The notes under the pieces are model-generated. The model had not been told where the DNA came from. It searched no databases and saw nothing but the letters and a program-made list of their open reading frames with translations. This document shows, piece after piece, positions 1-6,810 of a stretch of 20,110 nt of DNA. Source of the stretch: Chloroflexota bacterium (GTDB lineage: Bacteria > Chloroflexota > Dehalococcoidia > UBA3495); the NCBI GenBank assembly GCA_022563275.1, contig JADFNR010000061.1, forward strand, positions 1 through 20,110. The letters run 5' to 3'. The translations under genes and the position numbers were made by a program. Positions within the stretch are counted from its first letter, which is position 1. Every line of letters begins with the position of its first letter.

Positions 1-7
1 CAGCTCG

Positions 8-238
8 ATGTTTAATGATATGGATATAGGGCACCTGGCACTCTACCTGCTGGCCGCCGTTGGTTGGTTTTCCATGGAGTATGCATTGGAGAACGCAAAC
101 ATCACCACGGGGACGGCTGCACACGCCCCTATTTGGATGCGGGCGATGATCGGCGGTCTAATCTGGCCGTTCAGGGCGATTCTAGTGTTCTTGATTTTTT
201 GCGTGGGTCATTATGACTCGCGTTCCTGGAGGGGCTGA
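8..238 (+). CDS. Small two-helix membrane protein, function unknown
   Basis: I do not recognise this 76-residue protein. It shows two hydrophobic stretches, roughly residues 8-28 and 47-67, separated by a short polar loop, so it probably sits in the inner membrane as a hairpin. The start is the first ATG, only 7 bases into the window, so no ribosome binding site can be judged and a start further left cannot be excluded. Its codons are more AT-rich than those of the metabolic genes further right, which fits cargo of a mobile element whose recombinase lies just downstream on the other strand. A hairpin terminator follows 30 bases after the stop. It could be a phage- or plasmid-type small membrane protein. 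That it is a real gene is likely but not certain. Confidence 0.5.
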   Translation: MFNDMDIGHLALYLLAAVGWFSMEYALENANITTGTAAHAPIWMRAMIGGLIWPFRAILVFLIFCVGHYDSRSWRG

Positions 239-267
239 TTGTGCGTCTCGCGAGATCTGTCACAACG

Positions 268-300
268 AAAAGGCCGGGGATGATTCCCGGGCCTTTTTCT
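268..300 (+). terminator. Rho-independent terminator, possibly bidirectional
   Basis: An AAAAGGCC arm pairs with GGCCTTTT, continues with a GGGA/TCCC inner stem after one mismatch, and is followed by a T run. It lies between two convergent genes: the small membrane protein (plus) and the recombinase (minus). The A-run on the left side gives a U-run on the other strand, so it could serve both. Confidence 0.7.
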
Positions 301-366
301 CTAGGACCTAAAATCGCAATCTCTGTATCCGAGTCATTTGCTTAGAGAGACCCGGGCCCCGAGGTT

Positions 367-1440
367 TTAGAGCTTGCTACGCGGTTTCTCGCCTCCCGGT
401 GACCGTCTCCGGTCTGTTGAAGCCTTTCGGGCCAGCCGGCCGGCCGGCGATCTCTGGCGATGCATATTTACCGCATCTTCCGCTGATTGTGTGCGGAAAT
501 AGGTCTCCGGTATCTTCTTCCAGCCGCCGATCACCCGCAAGAACTGTTCCGGCATCTCGGTCCGCAGAGCGTTCATGGCGTAGGAATGGCGGAAGCGGTG
601 GGTATGCAGGTTGGGCACCCCACAGCGTTCACCGAGGCGCCTCAGCATCCGGTATATCCATGCCGGGCCCATGGGCTTGCCCTGTTCTGAGACCCAGAGC
701 GCCGTCTCGCCGCCGGCGGCGCGGTCCCGCCTTGCGGCCAGGTAATCGGCCAAATGGTCGATCACCACTTTGTCCAGAGGCATCCACCTTTGTTTCCGGC
801 CCTTGCCCAGGACCAAGACGGCGCCTACGTCCAGGTCCAGGCAGTCCAATGTAAGGGCGGTGATCTCTTTCCGCCGGCCCGGGGTGTCCCATAGGATCAG
901 TAGCGCCAGGCGGTCCCGGATCACCCGGAAACGCTTCCCCGGCGTCTCGGCGTCCGTGGTGTCGAACCACCGAAGCATTTCCAACACACTGGCCTCTGGA
1001 ACCGTCTCTATGACCTTTTCTTCCATCGACGGATGGGGAATCAGCCAGAGGGGATTTGTGTCGATCCGTCCGCGTTCCACGAGCCACCGGAAAAAACGTC
1101 TAAGGCGGCGGTATTGGGTCTCGATGTGGGAATCAGAGACGGGAGGGCCACCCGCGGCCCGTTCACCGAACCACCTGGGCCGGTGCCGGAGAAAGACAAA
1201 GTAGTCTTCAAGGTGGGAGGTGGTGATGTCGCCCACGGCCGGCCACTCTTGGTCTTCGGCGTAGGAACATAGCAGGCCCACCGAGAATTCAAGGCTCTCG
1301 ATGTACCTCGGGGAATAGCGGCCGGGCGCTTCCATGGAATTCTTGAATTCCTTGGCCGCGCTCCGTAGGTCTAGATTTGCGCCGGTGTAATCTCTAAGCT
1401 CCGCAAAAAGGCGGCTACCTGGAACCTGCTTGTTGTCCAT
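367..1440 (-). CDS. Tyrosine recombinase (phage-type integrase, XerC/D-like)
   Basis: Site-specific recombinase of the tyrosine family, 357 residues, close to the usual 300-400. The N-terminal SAM-like core-binding domain spans about residues 30-130 and the catalytic domain about 150-330. Visible catalytic residues are Arg189 in DTPGRRKEI, the beta-hairpin Lys near GKGRKQR (212-218), the HRFR box (His281, Arg284), Trp307 in place of the second His (a known variant) and the nucleophile Tyr314 in ETYFR. The C-terminal 30 residues are basic and low in complexity. The ATG start has no obvious Shine-Dalgarno sequence. The gene starts 78 bases from the 3' end of a tRNA-Glu gene read in the same direction, the normal position for an integrase beside its attachment site. 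It probably drives integration or excision of an element extending left of the window. A chromosomal Xer protein is less likely. Confidence 0.88.
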   Translation of the reverse strand: MDNKQVPGSRLFAELRDYTGANLDLRSAAKEFKNSMEAPGRYSPRYIESLEFSVGLLCSYAEDQEWPAVGDITTSHLEDYFVFLRHRPRWFGERAAGGPPVSDSHIETQYRRLRRFFRWLVERGRIDTNPLWLIPHPSMEEKVIETVPEASVLEMLRWFDTTDAETPGKRFRVIRDRLALLILWDTPGRRKEITALTLDCLDLDVGAVLVLGKGRKQRWMPLDKVVIDHLADYLAARRDRAAGGETALWVSEQGKPMGPAWIYRMLRRLGERCGVPNLHTHRFRHSYAMNALRTEMPEQFLRVIGGWKKIPETYFRTQSAEDAVNMHRQRSPAGRLARKASTDRRRSPGGEKPRSKL

Positions 1441-1518
1441 TCATTGTGTAGCACCCGAAGCTAAAGGCCAACAAGATTGAGGCTGGGGCCGATGGTTTCC
1501 GTGGGTTGTGAGACTATT

Positions 1519-1545
1519 TGGTAGGGCGTAGGGGATTTGAACCCC
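1519..1545 (-). other. attR/attL (candidate): Candidate attachment site at the tRNA-Glu 3' end
   Basis: The 3' half of the tRNA (T arm, acceptor and encoded CCA) faces the integrase gene 78 bases away. Elements that use tyrosine recombinases commonly recombine in this part of tRNA genes and rebuild it on insertion. No second copy of this sequence is visible between 1 and 366, so the partner site, if any, lies outside the window. The exact borders are a guess. Confidence 0.35.
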
Positions 1546-1595
1546 TGATCTCCGCCTTGAGAGGGCGGTGTCCTGGGCCGCTAGACGAACGCCCC
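1519..1595 (-). tRNA. tRNA-Glu, anticodon CTC, CCA encoded
   Basis: On the minus strand the sequence folds as a standard tRNA. The 7-bp acceptor stem is GGGGCGT with ACGCCCT (first pair G-U). The D arm closes GTCT with GGAC, the anticodon stem is CCGCC/GGCGG around loop CTCTCAA with anticodon CTC, and the T arm is AGGGG-TTCAAAT-CCCCT. The discriminator A is followed by a genome-encoded CCA at 1519-1521. CUC reads the Glu codon GAG. Confidence 0.95.
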
Positions 1596-1644
1596 ACACA
1601 TGAAGCGCCGGACCCCTCGGCCCGCGAATGAGTCCAGCACAATC

Positions 1645-1673
1645 ATGCTACCAAACACGGCTATGGTTGTAAA
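1645..1673 (-). promoter_or_regulatory. Candidate sigma70 promoter of tRNA-Glu
   Basis: On the minus strand TTTACA (1668-1673) and TAGCAT (1645-1650) are separated by exactly 17 bp. Transcription would start near 1638, about 40 bases before the tRNA 5' end at 1595. No other gene lies between them. Confidence 0.5.
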
Positions 1674-1711
1674 TCACACTCACAAAGATCAACGATCAGA
1701 TAGACCGGATC

Positions 1712-1745
1712 AAAAAGACCGGCCCGGGGTTTCCGGGCCGGTCTT
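1712..1745 (-). terminator. Rho-independent terminator of the copper lipoprotein gene
   Basis: A perfect 13-bp stem (AAGACCGGCCCGG and its complement, 1715-1745) with a 5-base loop, followed on the minus strand by a U run (complement of 1712-1716). It begins 27 bases after the stop codon of the lipoprotein gene and also insulates the tRNA gene behind it. Confidence 0.85.
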
Positions 1746-1771
1746 GAATCCTGACGTTTAGGCGCGTGCGC

Positions 1772-2344
1772 TTAGTTGACTATGAATTCACCGAACATGG
1801 TGAAGTTGTGGCCGGGGAAGGTGCAGACGAACTGGTAGGTGCCGGCCGACGGCGCGGTGAAGGTGGCTTGCGCAGTCTCGCCGGGCGCGATAAGGATGGT
1901 GGAGGCCAGCACCCGGGAGTCGTTGGGCGGCAGCCAGTGGTTGTCCGGGCCGGCGGCGGTGCCGTCGGTGGCCACGGCGTCCTTGGTGCCCGCCTCAACC
2001 AACGCCCAGTTGTGGGTGTTGACGCCCGAGGAGTTATTGAAGGTCACCACGACCTCTGCGCCCGCCGGAGCGGACATGGTGGCGGAGTCAAACTGCAGGG
2101 CGTCTCCCTGTACGTCGATGGTCAGTTCTGTTGGGCCCGTCCCGCCCGTTGGCGCCGGGACGTCGGTGGCGGGAACCGAGGTTGGCGGCGGGGGCGGCTC
2201 GGTGGACCGGTCCGCCGCGGGCACCGTGTTGGGCGGCGCCGGAGTTGCCGTGGCATTGGGGTCGGCTTCGTCGCTGCCGCAGGCGATGGCAATGAGCATG
2301 ACCGCGCTCAAAATGGCAATCAGAAATACGAGTGGTTTTCTCAC
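1772..2344 (-). CDS. Azurin/auracyanin-like blue copper lipoprotein
   Basis: A 190-residue exported electron carrier. The signal peptide ends in the lipobox IAIAC with lipidated Cys22, so the protein should be anchored on the outer face of the membrane. Residues 23-70 form a Pro/Thr/Ala-rich tether, and the cupredoxin domain spans about 71-190. Likely type 1 copper ligands are His111 in NTHNW, then Cys174, His179 and Met183 in CTFPGHNFTM. The C-x4-H-x3-M spacing is that of azurin and of auracyanin from Chloroflexus. The start is GTG at 2344, with GGAGG seven bases upstream. The gene stands alone, with its own promoter candidate and strong terminator. Its redox partner is not visible here; auracyanins work between alternative complex III and an oxidase or reaction centre. 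Family assignment is secure, the partner is inference. Confidence 0.9.
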   Translation of the reverse strand: MRKPLVFLIAILSAVMLIAIACGSDEADPNATATPAPPNTVPAADRSTEPPPPPTSVPATDVPAPTGGTGPTELTIDVQGDALQFDSATMSAPAGAEVVVTFNNSSGVNTHNWALVEAGTKDAVATDGTAAGPDNHWLPPNDSRVLASTILIAPGETAQATFTAPSAGTYQFVCTFPGHNFTMFGEFIVN

Positions 2345-2382
2345 CGGTGGGCCTCCGATCCAAGAAGATAATTACTTTGTTA

Positions 2383-2411
2383 TTTTTATCACAATGTCTG
2401 AATGCTGTCAA
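2383..2411 (-). promoter_or_regulatory. Candidate promoter of the copper lipoprotein gene
   Basis: On the minus strand a perfect TTGACA (2406-2411), a 17-bp spacer and TAAAAA (2383-2388) preceded by TG one base upstream (extended -10). The expected start near 2376 leaves a leader of about 30 bases that contains the GGAGG ribosome binding site. Confidence 0.6.
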
Positions 2412-2449
2412 CGCGGCCACACACGAACCGGCCCGCCGAATCAACTCCG

Positions 2450-2477
2450 TTGATCAAGGTAAACACTCTTTTATCAA
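2450..2477 (+). promoter_or_regulatory. Weak candidate promoter of the PurM-like gene
   Basis: TTGATC (2450-2455), 16-bp spacer, TATCAA (2472-2477), in the divergent gap between the copper lipoprotein gene and the PurM-like gene. It would give a leader of about 100 bases. A TATAAC at 2553-2558 nearer the start has no good -35 partner. Confidence 0.3.
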
Positions 2478-2586
2478 GCTAAAACACCCTTCGTTCAACC
2501 GCTTTTCACAGGGGCTGCCACGGCCTGGATGCGGAGGAACGATCTGGACTATTATAACGCCAAAATAGGCCCGGCCAGGAGTTCCC

Positions 2587-3600
2587 GTGGACATTGGCAA
2601 GTTCCCTCCGGCGCTACTTGAGAAACTGCTGCGGAAAACCGGGGTCACGGACCCCAGGGTGGTCCTGGGCCCCGGTGTGGGCGAGGACGCCGCGGTCCTG
2701 GATTTGGGGGAGACATTGTTGGTGGTCAAGAGCGACCCCATAACCTTCGCCACCGAGCGCATCGGCTGGTATGCCGTGCAGGTGAACGCCAACGACATCG
2801 CCTGCACCGGCGGCGTCCCCCGCTGGTTCCTGGCCACCCTGCTGGTGCCGGAGCGCTTCACCGAGGACCAGGCCGAAGAACTGTTCACGCAGGTGTTGGA
2901 TGCCTGCAACGACATCGGCGTCGCGTTGGTGGGCGGGCACAGCGAGGTCACCCAGGGCATCGACCGTCCGTTGGTGGCTGGGACCATGCTGGGCGAGGTG
3001 GCGCGGGACCGTCTGGTGCGGACTGGAGGCGCGCAGGAAGGGGACAGCATCGTCGTGACCAAGGGCATCGCCATCGAGGGCACCGCGCTCTTGGCCTTGG
3101 AGCGGGCCGAGGACCTGAGGAAGGCGGGGGTAAGCGACGACACAATTACATTAAGTGTAGAACTGCTGAACGTAATGGGTATAAGTGTCCTAACGGACGC
3201 TCAAACGGCCTGCGATACTGCACAAATACATTCTATGCACGACGTCACCGAGGGCGGTCTCATCACCGGGCTCCGGGAGGTCGCCGCGGCTTCTGGCTTG
3301 GGCCTGGCCATCGAAGAGGACAGCGTGCCGGTGCTGCCCGCGACCAAGGAGGTCTGCCAGGCCATCGGGCTGGACCCTATGGGCCTGCTGGCCTCAGGGG
3401 CGCTGTTGATTACACTTCCGCCCAGCGATGTTCCATCTTTACTCTCTGCATTGGAGAAAAAGGGAATAGACGGTTGGGAGATCGGGATGATGCTGGCGCC
3501 CGAAGAGGGTCTCATATCCATCGGACGTGAAGGCGAGGTTGAGCTTCCCCAGTTCAGCCGCGACGAGTTGGCCCGTTATTTCAGCCGGCCGCTAACTTAG
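2587..3600 (+). CDS. AIR synthase (PurM)-family protein, HypE-like but lacking the C-terminal cysteine
   Basis: A 337-residue protein of the PurM/HypE/SelD/ThiL ATP-binding superfamily. Family motifs in order: GEDAAVL (32-38), NANDIACTGG (67-76), the central GGHSEV (116-121), HDVTEGGL (218-225) and the C-terminal domain motif LDPMGLLASGA (262-272). True HypE carries a terminal Cys that is carbamoylated and dehydrated during NiFe-hydrogenase cyanide-ligand synthesis. This protein ends in YFSRPLT and has no such Cys, and no hyp genes are nearby, so it should not be called HypE. It probably phosphorylates or activates an unknown substrate with ATP. The start is GTG at 2587, six bases after AGGAG. 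A patch around 3143-3240 is visibly more AT-rich than the rest of the gene but stays in frame and keeps the family motifs. Confidence 0.8.
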   Translation: MDIGKFPPALLEKLLRKTGVTDPRVVLGPGVGEDAAVLDLGETLLVVKSDPITFATERIGWYAVQVNANDIACTGGVPRWFLATLLVPERFTEDQAEELFTQVLDACNDIGVALVGGHSEVTQGIDRPLVAGTMLGEVARDRLVRTGGAQEGDSIVVTKGIAIEGTALLALERAEDLRKAGVSDDTITLSVELLNVMGISVLTDAQTACDTAQIHSMHDVTEGGLITGLREVAAASGLGLAIEEDSVPVLPATKEVCQAIGLDPMGLLASGALLITLPPSDVPSLLSALEKKGIDGWEIGMMLAPEEGLISIGREGEVELPQFSRDELARYFSRPLT

Positions 3601-3698
3601 CCCTTAATGATTGCCTGCCGCTGGCTTTAAAGGGCCTGAATCCCCCCGGCTGGGGTAAAGACCAGGAAAGTCCCTAAACCCCTCGGCCAGCAAGGCTG

Positions 3699-4310
3699 TC
3701 AGGAAGCCAGCTCTTTTATGGCCTCCGCCGCCCGCTGTTGGGCCGGCACGGTTAGCGACCACTCATTCCCACGGGCGATGAACATGTCCCGCTGTTTCTT
3801 CATGTGTGAGGCGAAGTTGGGGGCGTCGTAGGCCCCGTATTCCCGGCAGACCTCGATCAACCGCTCTTTGGAAAACACGGGCTGCCCCCCGGCCAGTAGA
3901 CCGCCGACGCCAAGCAACAGGGCCAGTTTTACCTGCTTCTTGGAGCTGGTCTTTTCCTTCAGGTCTTTCACGATAATACGATATGAGCCGCCGTCCAAAT
4001 AATAGACCCGTGAGATGGACGCGCCGGGTATTTGGTGCTGCTCCAGAAATATGGGGGCTGCCGTCTGCCGTGCGGGAATGGTGTAGGACCCATTGGCGGA
4101 CGATGCGGGGGCATCGCCGTTATCGGCGCCGTCACCACCCGTACCCGTTCCTATTAACGGACGGCCGTCGCCGCCGTTCTGTGACGGAAGGGAATCGGAC
4201 TGGGCCAGGACACGGATCAGGGCCTGGAAACAAGGGATCTGGTATTTCTCGGGGCACCGTTCCGCCAGCCTTACGGCCTCGTCCAGATGCTCTGCTACGT
4301 TCTCAAACAC
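3699..4310 (-). CDS. Unrecognised protein with possible C-terminal winged-helix-like domain
   Basis: I do not recognise this protein (203 residues from the chosen start). It has a short helical N-terminal part, a low-complexity Gly/Asp/Ser/Ala-rich linker at about residues 45-80, a basic segment ending in KEKTSSKKQVKLALLLG, and a C-terminal helical domain with an arrangement resembling a small winged helix (SKERLIEVCREYG... ASHMKKQRDMFIARG... WSLTV). That reading is tentative. The start chosen is GTG at 4310, because TGGAGGGG sits seven bases upstream. The open frame can be extended to a TTG at 4355, but that codon lies inside a 14-bp tandem repeat and lacks a ribosome binding site. A strong promoter candidate lies about 170 bases upstream, leaving a long leader that contains the repeat. 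No partner genes are evident. Confidence 0.6.
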   Translation of the reverse strand: MFENVAEHLDEAVRLAERCPEKYQIPCFQALIRVLAQSDSLPSQNGGDGRPLIGTGTGGDGADNGDAPASSANGSYTIPARQTAAPIFLEQHQIPGASISRVYYLDGGSYRIIVKDLKEKTSSKKQVKLALLLGVGGLLAGGQPVFSKERLIEVCREYGAYDAPNFASHMKKQRDMFIARGNEWSLTVPAQQRAAEAIKELAS

Positions 4311-4328
4311 TGCCGCCCCTCCATCAAA

Positions 4329-4381
4329 CACCGTCAGGCAACCACCGTCAGGCAACCACCGTCAGGCAACCACCGTCAGGC
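4329..4381 (-). repeat. 14-bp tandem repeat, about 3.5 copies, in a gene leader
   Basis: The unit GTCAGGCAACCACC (plus strand) starts at 4333, 4347, 4361 and, as a 7-base partial copy, at 4375. The complete copies are identical. The array lies between the promoter candidate at 4480-4508 and the start codon at 4310, so it would be transcribed as GGTGGTTGCCTGAC units in the leader. The remainder of the 4311-4605 gap holds only that promoter and the terminator of the next gene. Confidence 0.9.
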
Positions 4382-4479
4382 TGACTCCATTGAACCACCG
4401 CCGGTGGTCCGGCACACCCGGGCTGAAATATCCGGGCTGGTGAGCGCCGCCGCTGGCTTTAGTCCACTGCCCTTCGCCC

Positions 4480-4508
4480 AGTATATCCCCGTGAATATCC
4501 CGCTTCAA
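4480..4508 (-). promoter_or_regulatory. Candidate sigma70 promoter of the unrecognised gene
   Basis: On the minus strand TTGAAG (4503-4508), 17-bp spacer, TATACT (4480-4485), five of six at -10. Transcription would start near 4473, giving a leader of about 160 bases that includes the 14-bp repeats. Confidence 0.5.
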
Positions 4509-4532
4509 TTATTAATGACCCTGCAAATGGGC

Positions 4533-4563
4533 ATAAATAAAAGGCTCGCAGAGCGGGCCCTTT
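4533..4563 (-). terminator. Rho-independent terminator of the PLP dehydratase gene
   Basis: AAAGG pairs with CCTTT and CTCGC with GCGGG (one G-U pair) around an AGA loop, with one bulged C. On the minus strand the stem is followed by the U-rich complement of ATAAATAAAA. It lies 43 bases after the dehydratase stop. Confidence 0.6.
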
Positions 4564-4605
4564 AACAAGGGAGGCCTGGTTCCCGGTACATTTATGCTGG
4601 AAAAC

Positions 4606-5571
4606 TCAACTCTGGTAGACCTCCAACGACTTCCGGAGTTGGTCCACGGTGATGTTGGCCCCGCTCACGGTAATCGCTACCTTTTTGCCCTTCACCTTTT
4701 CCGGGTACCTGATGGCGCCCGCCAGGGCAGTGGCCCCGGCGCCCTCGGCCAGGGTGTGGGCCAGCTCCACCAGGGTCCCGATGGCCCGCCGGATCTCGTC
4801 GTCGCTCACCAGCAGGAAATCATCCAGCAGGTCGCGGATGATCGACTGGGCCAACTCGTACCCAGATCCCGTCGCTACTCCATCCGCGAAAGTCGTCATC
4901 TCGGATTCGACTATCTCGCCCTTCTTCCACGATAGGTAACCGGCCGGAGCCTGCTCCGACTGGACCGCCAGAACTTCGATGGAAGGGTCTATGCCCTTGG
5001 CGACGATACAGGCCCCGGAGACTCCGGAACCACCGCCCAATGGCACCATCAGCACCTGGACGTCGGGCAAGTCCTCGATGGTCTCAAGGGCCTGAGTGGC
5101 CACGCCGGCTATCAACAGTGGGTCGTTCACCGGATGCACGAGCCGGTAGCCCTCTTCTTTGGCCAACCGGTCGCAATGCTCTCGGGCCGCATCGAAGTTG
5201 TCGCCGTGGAATATGAGTTCCGCGCCCAGGGCCCGCATGGCCGCCACCTTGTTGGGGTTGGCGTTCTCGGGGAGGCAGATGATGGCGCGCACGCCGAACA
5301 TCTTACACGCGCTGGCCACAGACTGGCCGTGATTGCCGGTGGACGCGGTAATGACACCCCGCTCTTTCTCCCCATCGGTGAGGTTGGCCAGTAGGTTGAT
5401 GCCGCCCCGGCCCTTGAAGGCTCCCAGGGGCAGGTACTCCTCATGCTTCAAGTACACTTCTGCGTCCAACAACTCGCTGAGCCCCGCGGAATAGTGTAAC
5501 GGTGTACGAGATATATGAGGAGCGATGGTTTTCTTCGCCCGGTAAACGTCCCGAAGCGTGGGGGACTGCAT
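4606..5571 (-). CDS. Threonine/serine dehydratase-like PLP enzyme (fold type II)
   Basis: A 321-residue PLP enzyme of the serine/threonine ammonia-lyase group. Lys53 in GAFKGRG should form the Schiff base. ASTGNHGQ (76-83) is the substrate/cofactor Asn loop, PLGGGSG (177-183) is the glycine loop binding the PLP phosphate, and TVSGANI (301-307) matches the C-terminal cofactor region. There is no ACT-type regulatory domain, so feedback control by isoleucine is unlikely and a catabolic role fits better. The family also includes serine racemases, hydroxyaspartate dehydratases and the EutB-type enzymes of ectoine breakdown, and the sequence alone does not separate these. The start is ATG at 5571 with a weak AAGGCGG upstream. 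Its own promoter candidate and terminator suggest a single-gene unit. Confidence 0.85.
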   Translation of the reverse strand: MQSPTLRDVYRAKKTIAPHISRTPLHYSAGLSELLDAEVYLKHEEYLPLGAFKGRGGINLLANLTDGEKERGVITASTGNHGQSVASACKMFGVRAIICLPENANPNKVAAMRALGAELIFHGDNFDAAREHCDRLAKEEGYRLVHPVNDPLLIAGVATQALETIEDLPDVQVLMVPLGGGSGVSGACIVAKGIDPSIEVLAVQSEQAPAGYLSWKKGEIVESEMTTFADGVATGSGYELAQSIIRDLLDDFLLVSDDEIRRAIGTLVELAHTLAEGAGATALAGAIRYPEKVKGKKVAITVSGANITVDQLRKSLEVYQS

Positions 5572-5616
5572 GTCGTGCCGCCTTTTTGATGGAATCTTAT
5601 TCGGGGAGCCACGTCC

Positions 5617-5645
5617 AGCTTATGGGCCGGATATGACCGTGTCAA
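5617..5645 (-). promoter_or_regulatory. Candidate promoter of the PLP dehydratase gene
   Basis: On the minus strand a perfect TTGACA (5640-5645), a 17-bp spacer and a poor TAAGCT -10 (5617-5622). The position, about 45 bases before the ATG, is right. The weak -10 keeps the call uncertain. Confidence 0.4.
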
Positions 5646-5687
5646 CGATTCATTTCGTTGCTGCCATTGACCGGCGCCAAGGTACGC

Positions 5688-6326
5688 TTAACGCCGCTCT
5701 TCTTGCCGGATGGTCTTGATCCTGTGATAGATGAACCACGCTACCACCACGATTATTATGCCGGCGATGGGGAAGTCAAATGGTCGCATGACCCGGCGCA
5801 GGTCCTCCCAGTTCTCGCCCAGTTTGAAGCCGCCATAGGCCAGACCCAGGCTCCAGGGATAGGACCCGACGAACGTGTAGAAGCTGAACTTCCAGATGTT
5901 CATCCGGGCGATTCCGGCCGGGACGCTGATAAAGGTGCGGACCACCGGCAACATACGGGACGCGAATACCGCGATCTCACCGTACTTCTGGAACCACTCC
6001 TCGGCCCGGTCCACCTCGTTCTGGGTCACCAGCACATACTTCCCGTACTTCTTTAATAGAGGGCGGCCACCCTTGTAACTGATCCCATAGGCCACCCACG
6101 ACCCCAGCAGGTTCCCCAGGGCCCCATAGAAGGCGGCCATCAAAAGCATCCAGGCCGAATCGCCCTTCGCCTCGATCAAGAGCCAACCGGCCAGGGGCAT
6201 GATCAGCTCGCTGGGGAAGGGGATGGCGGCGCTTTCTATCCCCATGAGGAAGACCACCCCGGGCCAACCCATGGCATCGTAAACGCGTGTAATTATGTCC
6301 AGAAACCAGTTCTCTATGCCTAACAT
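5688..6326 (-). CDS. DedA-family (SNARE-associated/VTT) membrane protein
   Basis: A 212-residue integral membrane protein. The family signature is clear: the first re-entrant motif GIESAAIPFPSELIMPLAG at 29-47, with acidic Glu31 and Glu40, and the second motif FASRMLPVVRTFISVPAG at 121-138, with the two conserved arginines Arg124 and Arg130. These are followed by M..W.F....G...W (142-158). A last transmembrane helix at about 186-201 is followed by a basic tail. DedA proteins are implicated in flipping of lipids such as undecaprenyl phosphate or phosphatidylethanolamine and in proton-dependent membrane homeostasis; which lipid applies here cannot be read. The start is ATG at 6326 with only a weak GAGAG close upstream. 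It is divergent from the small HTH gene across a 219-bp AT-rich gap. Confidence 0.92.
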   Translation of the reverse strand: MLGIENWFLDIITRVYDAMGWPGVVFLMGIESAAIPFPSELIMPLAGWLLIEAKGDSAWMLLMAAFYGALGNLLGSWVAYGISYKGGRPLLKKYGKYVLVTQNEVDRAEEWFQKYGEIAVFASRMLPVVRTFISVPAGIARMNIWKFSFYTFVGSYPWSLGLAYGGFKLGENWEDLRRVMRPFDFPIAGIIIVVVAWFIYHRIKTIRQEERR

Positions 6327-6417
6327 CTCTCAAAAAAACCTTTTGAACGGCCCTTTAACGGCCCGGCGCCTGTTAAACTTATGGGCGCTTGGATTAAATT
6401 AATGTTCTAGTCTTTTC

Positions 6418-6431
6418 TTAAATTAATTTAA
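6418..6431. promoter_or_regulatory. AT palindrome, candidate operator or UP element
   Basis: TTAAATTAATTTAA is a perfect 14-bp palindrome 18 bases upstream of the -35 box of the small HTH gene, and a related ATTAAATTAAT lies at 6393-6403. It sits in the gap shared with the divergent DedA gene. An AT-rich UP element is the simplest reading; a binding site for the HTH protein itself is speculative. Confidence 0.35.
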
Positions 6432-6449
6432 AAGAAACCTTAAAATATC

Positions 6450-6478
6450 TTGACATTAATCAAAACCGCTGTTATTCT
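6450..6478 (+). promoter_or_regulatory. Strong sigma70 promoter of the small HTH gene
   Basis: A perfect TTGACA (6450-6455), exactly 17 bp, then TATTCT (6473-6478), preceded by a strongly AT-rich stretch. The start would fall near 6485, giving a leader of about 60 bases with GGAGGGG just before the ATG. Confidence 0.8.
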
Positions 6479-6545
6479 AATGTTAGCCCGAAGGCCCGGG
6501 TAGCAGTATAAATCAGCACTAATAGAAGATGATACGGAGGGGACC

Positions 6546-6770
6546 ATGGCTAGGAAGACGAAACTGATGCAGCGCGTAGAGAAGGAATTTCAGCGCCCCT
6601 TGGAGCGCCTGTTGCCTGAGAAGGTCAACGAGGTCGGTCTTTCGGCCACTGCCGATGAACTGGGCGTAAGCAAAGCCACCTTAGGGTACTGGCTGCTCAA
6701 ATTGGGTATAAGTGTACGCCGTGTAGCGCTCGCACCCGGCGAGACCCTGGAAGTTAAGCGGGTCAGCTAA
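6546..6770 (+). CDS. Small helix-turn-helix DNA-binding protein
   Basis: A 74-residue protein. Residues 31-56 (GLSATADELGVSKATLGYWL and following) fit a helix-turn-helix: helix, VS turn, then a recognition helix, as in MerR/Fis/sigma4-type HTH units. The N-terminal 25 residues are basic and the short tail is a beta-like segment, with no sensor domain. The ATG is five bases after GGAGGGG. The gene has one of the best promoters in the window and a perfect 20-bp-stem terminator, so it is probably transcribed well as a single unit. Being so small, it may act as a dimer or as a partner of another regulator. Its targets are unknown; the AT palindrome upstream is one candidate. Confidence 0.8.
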   Translation: MARKTKLMQRVEKEFQRPLERLLPEKVNEVGLSATADELGVSKATLGYWLLKLGISVRRVALAPGETLEVKRVS

Positions 6771-6810
6771 CTCTCCGGCCCCATATATTCATAAAAGCGC
6801 GGCGATCATC

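Noticed and set aside
1766..2371. Plus-strand open frame across the copper lipoprotein gene
   Set aside because: It is a Gly/Arg/Val-rich shadow; the minus frame has a lipobox, copper ligands, promoter and terminator.
3600..3650. Terminator after the PurM-like gene
   Set aside because: GCCCTTAA and TTAAAGGGC can pair with a bulge, but the loop is long and no T-run follows.
4311..4355. TTG start of the unrecognised gene at 4355
   Set aside because: The codon lies in the tandem repeat and has no ribosome binding site, while GTG 4310 is seven bases after GGAGG.
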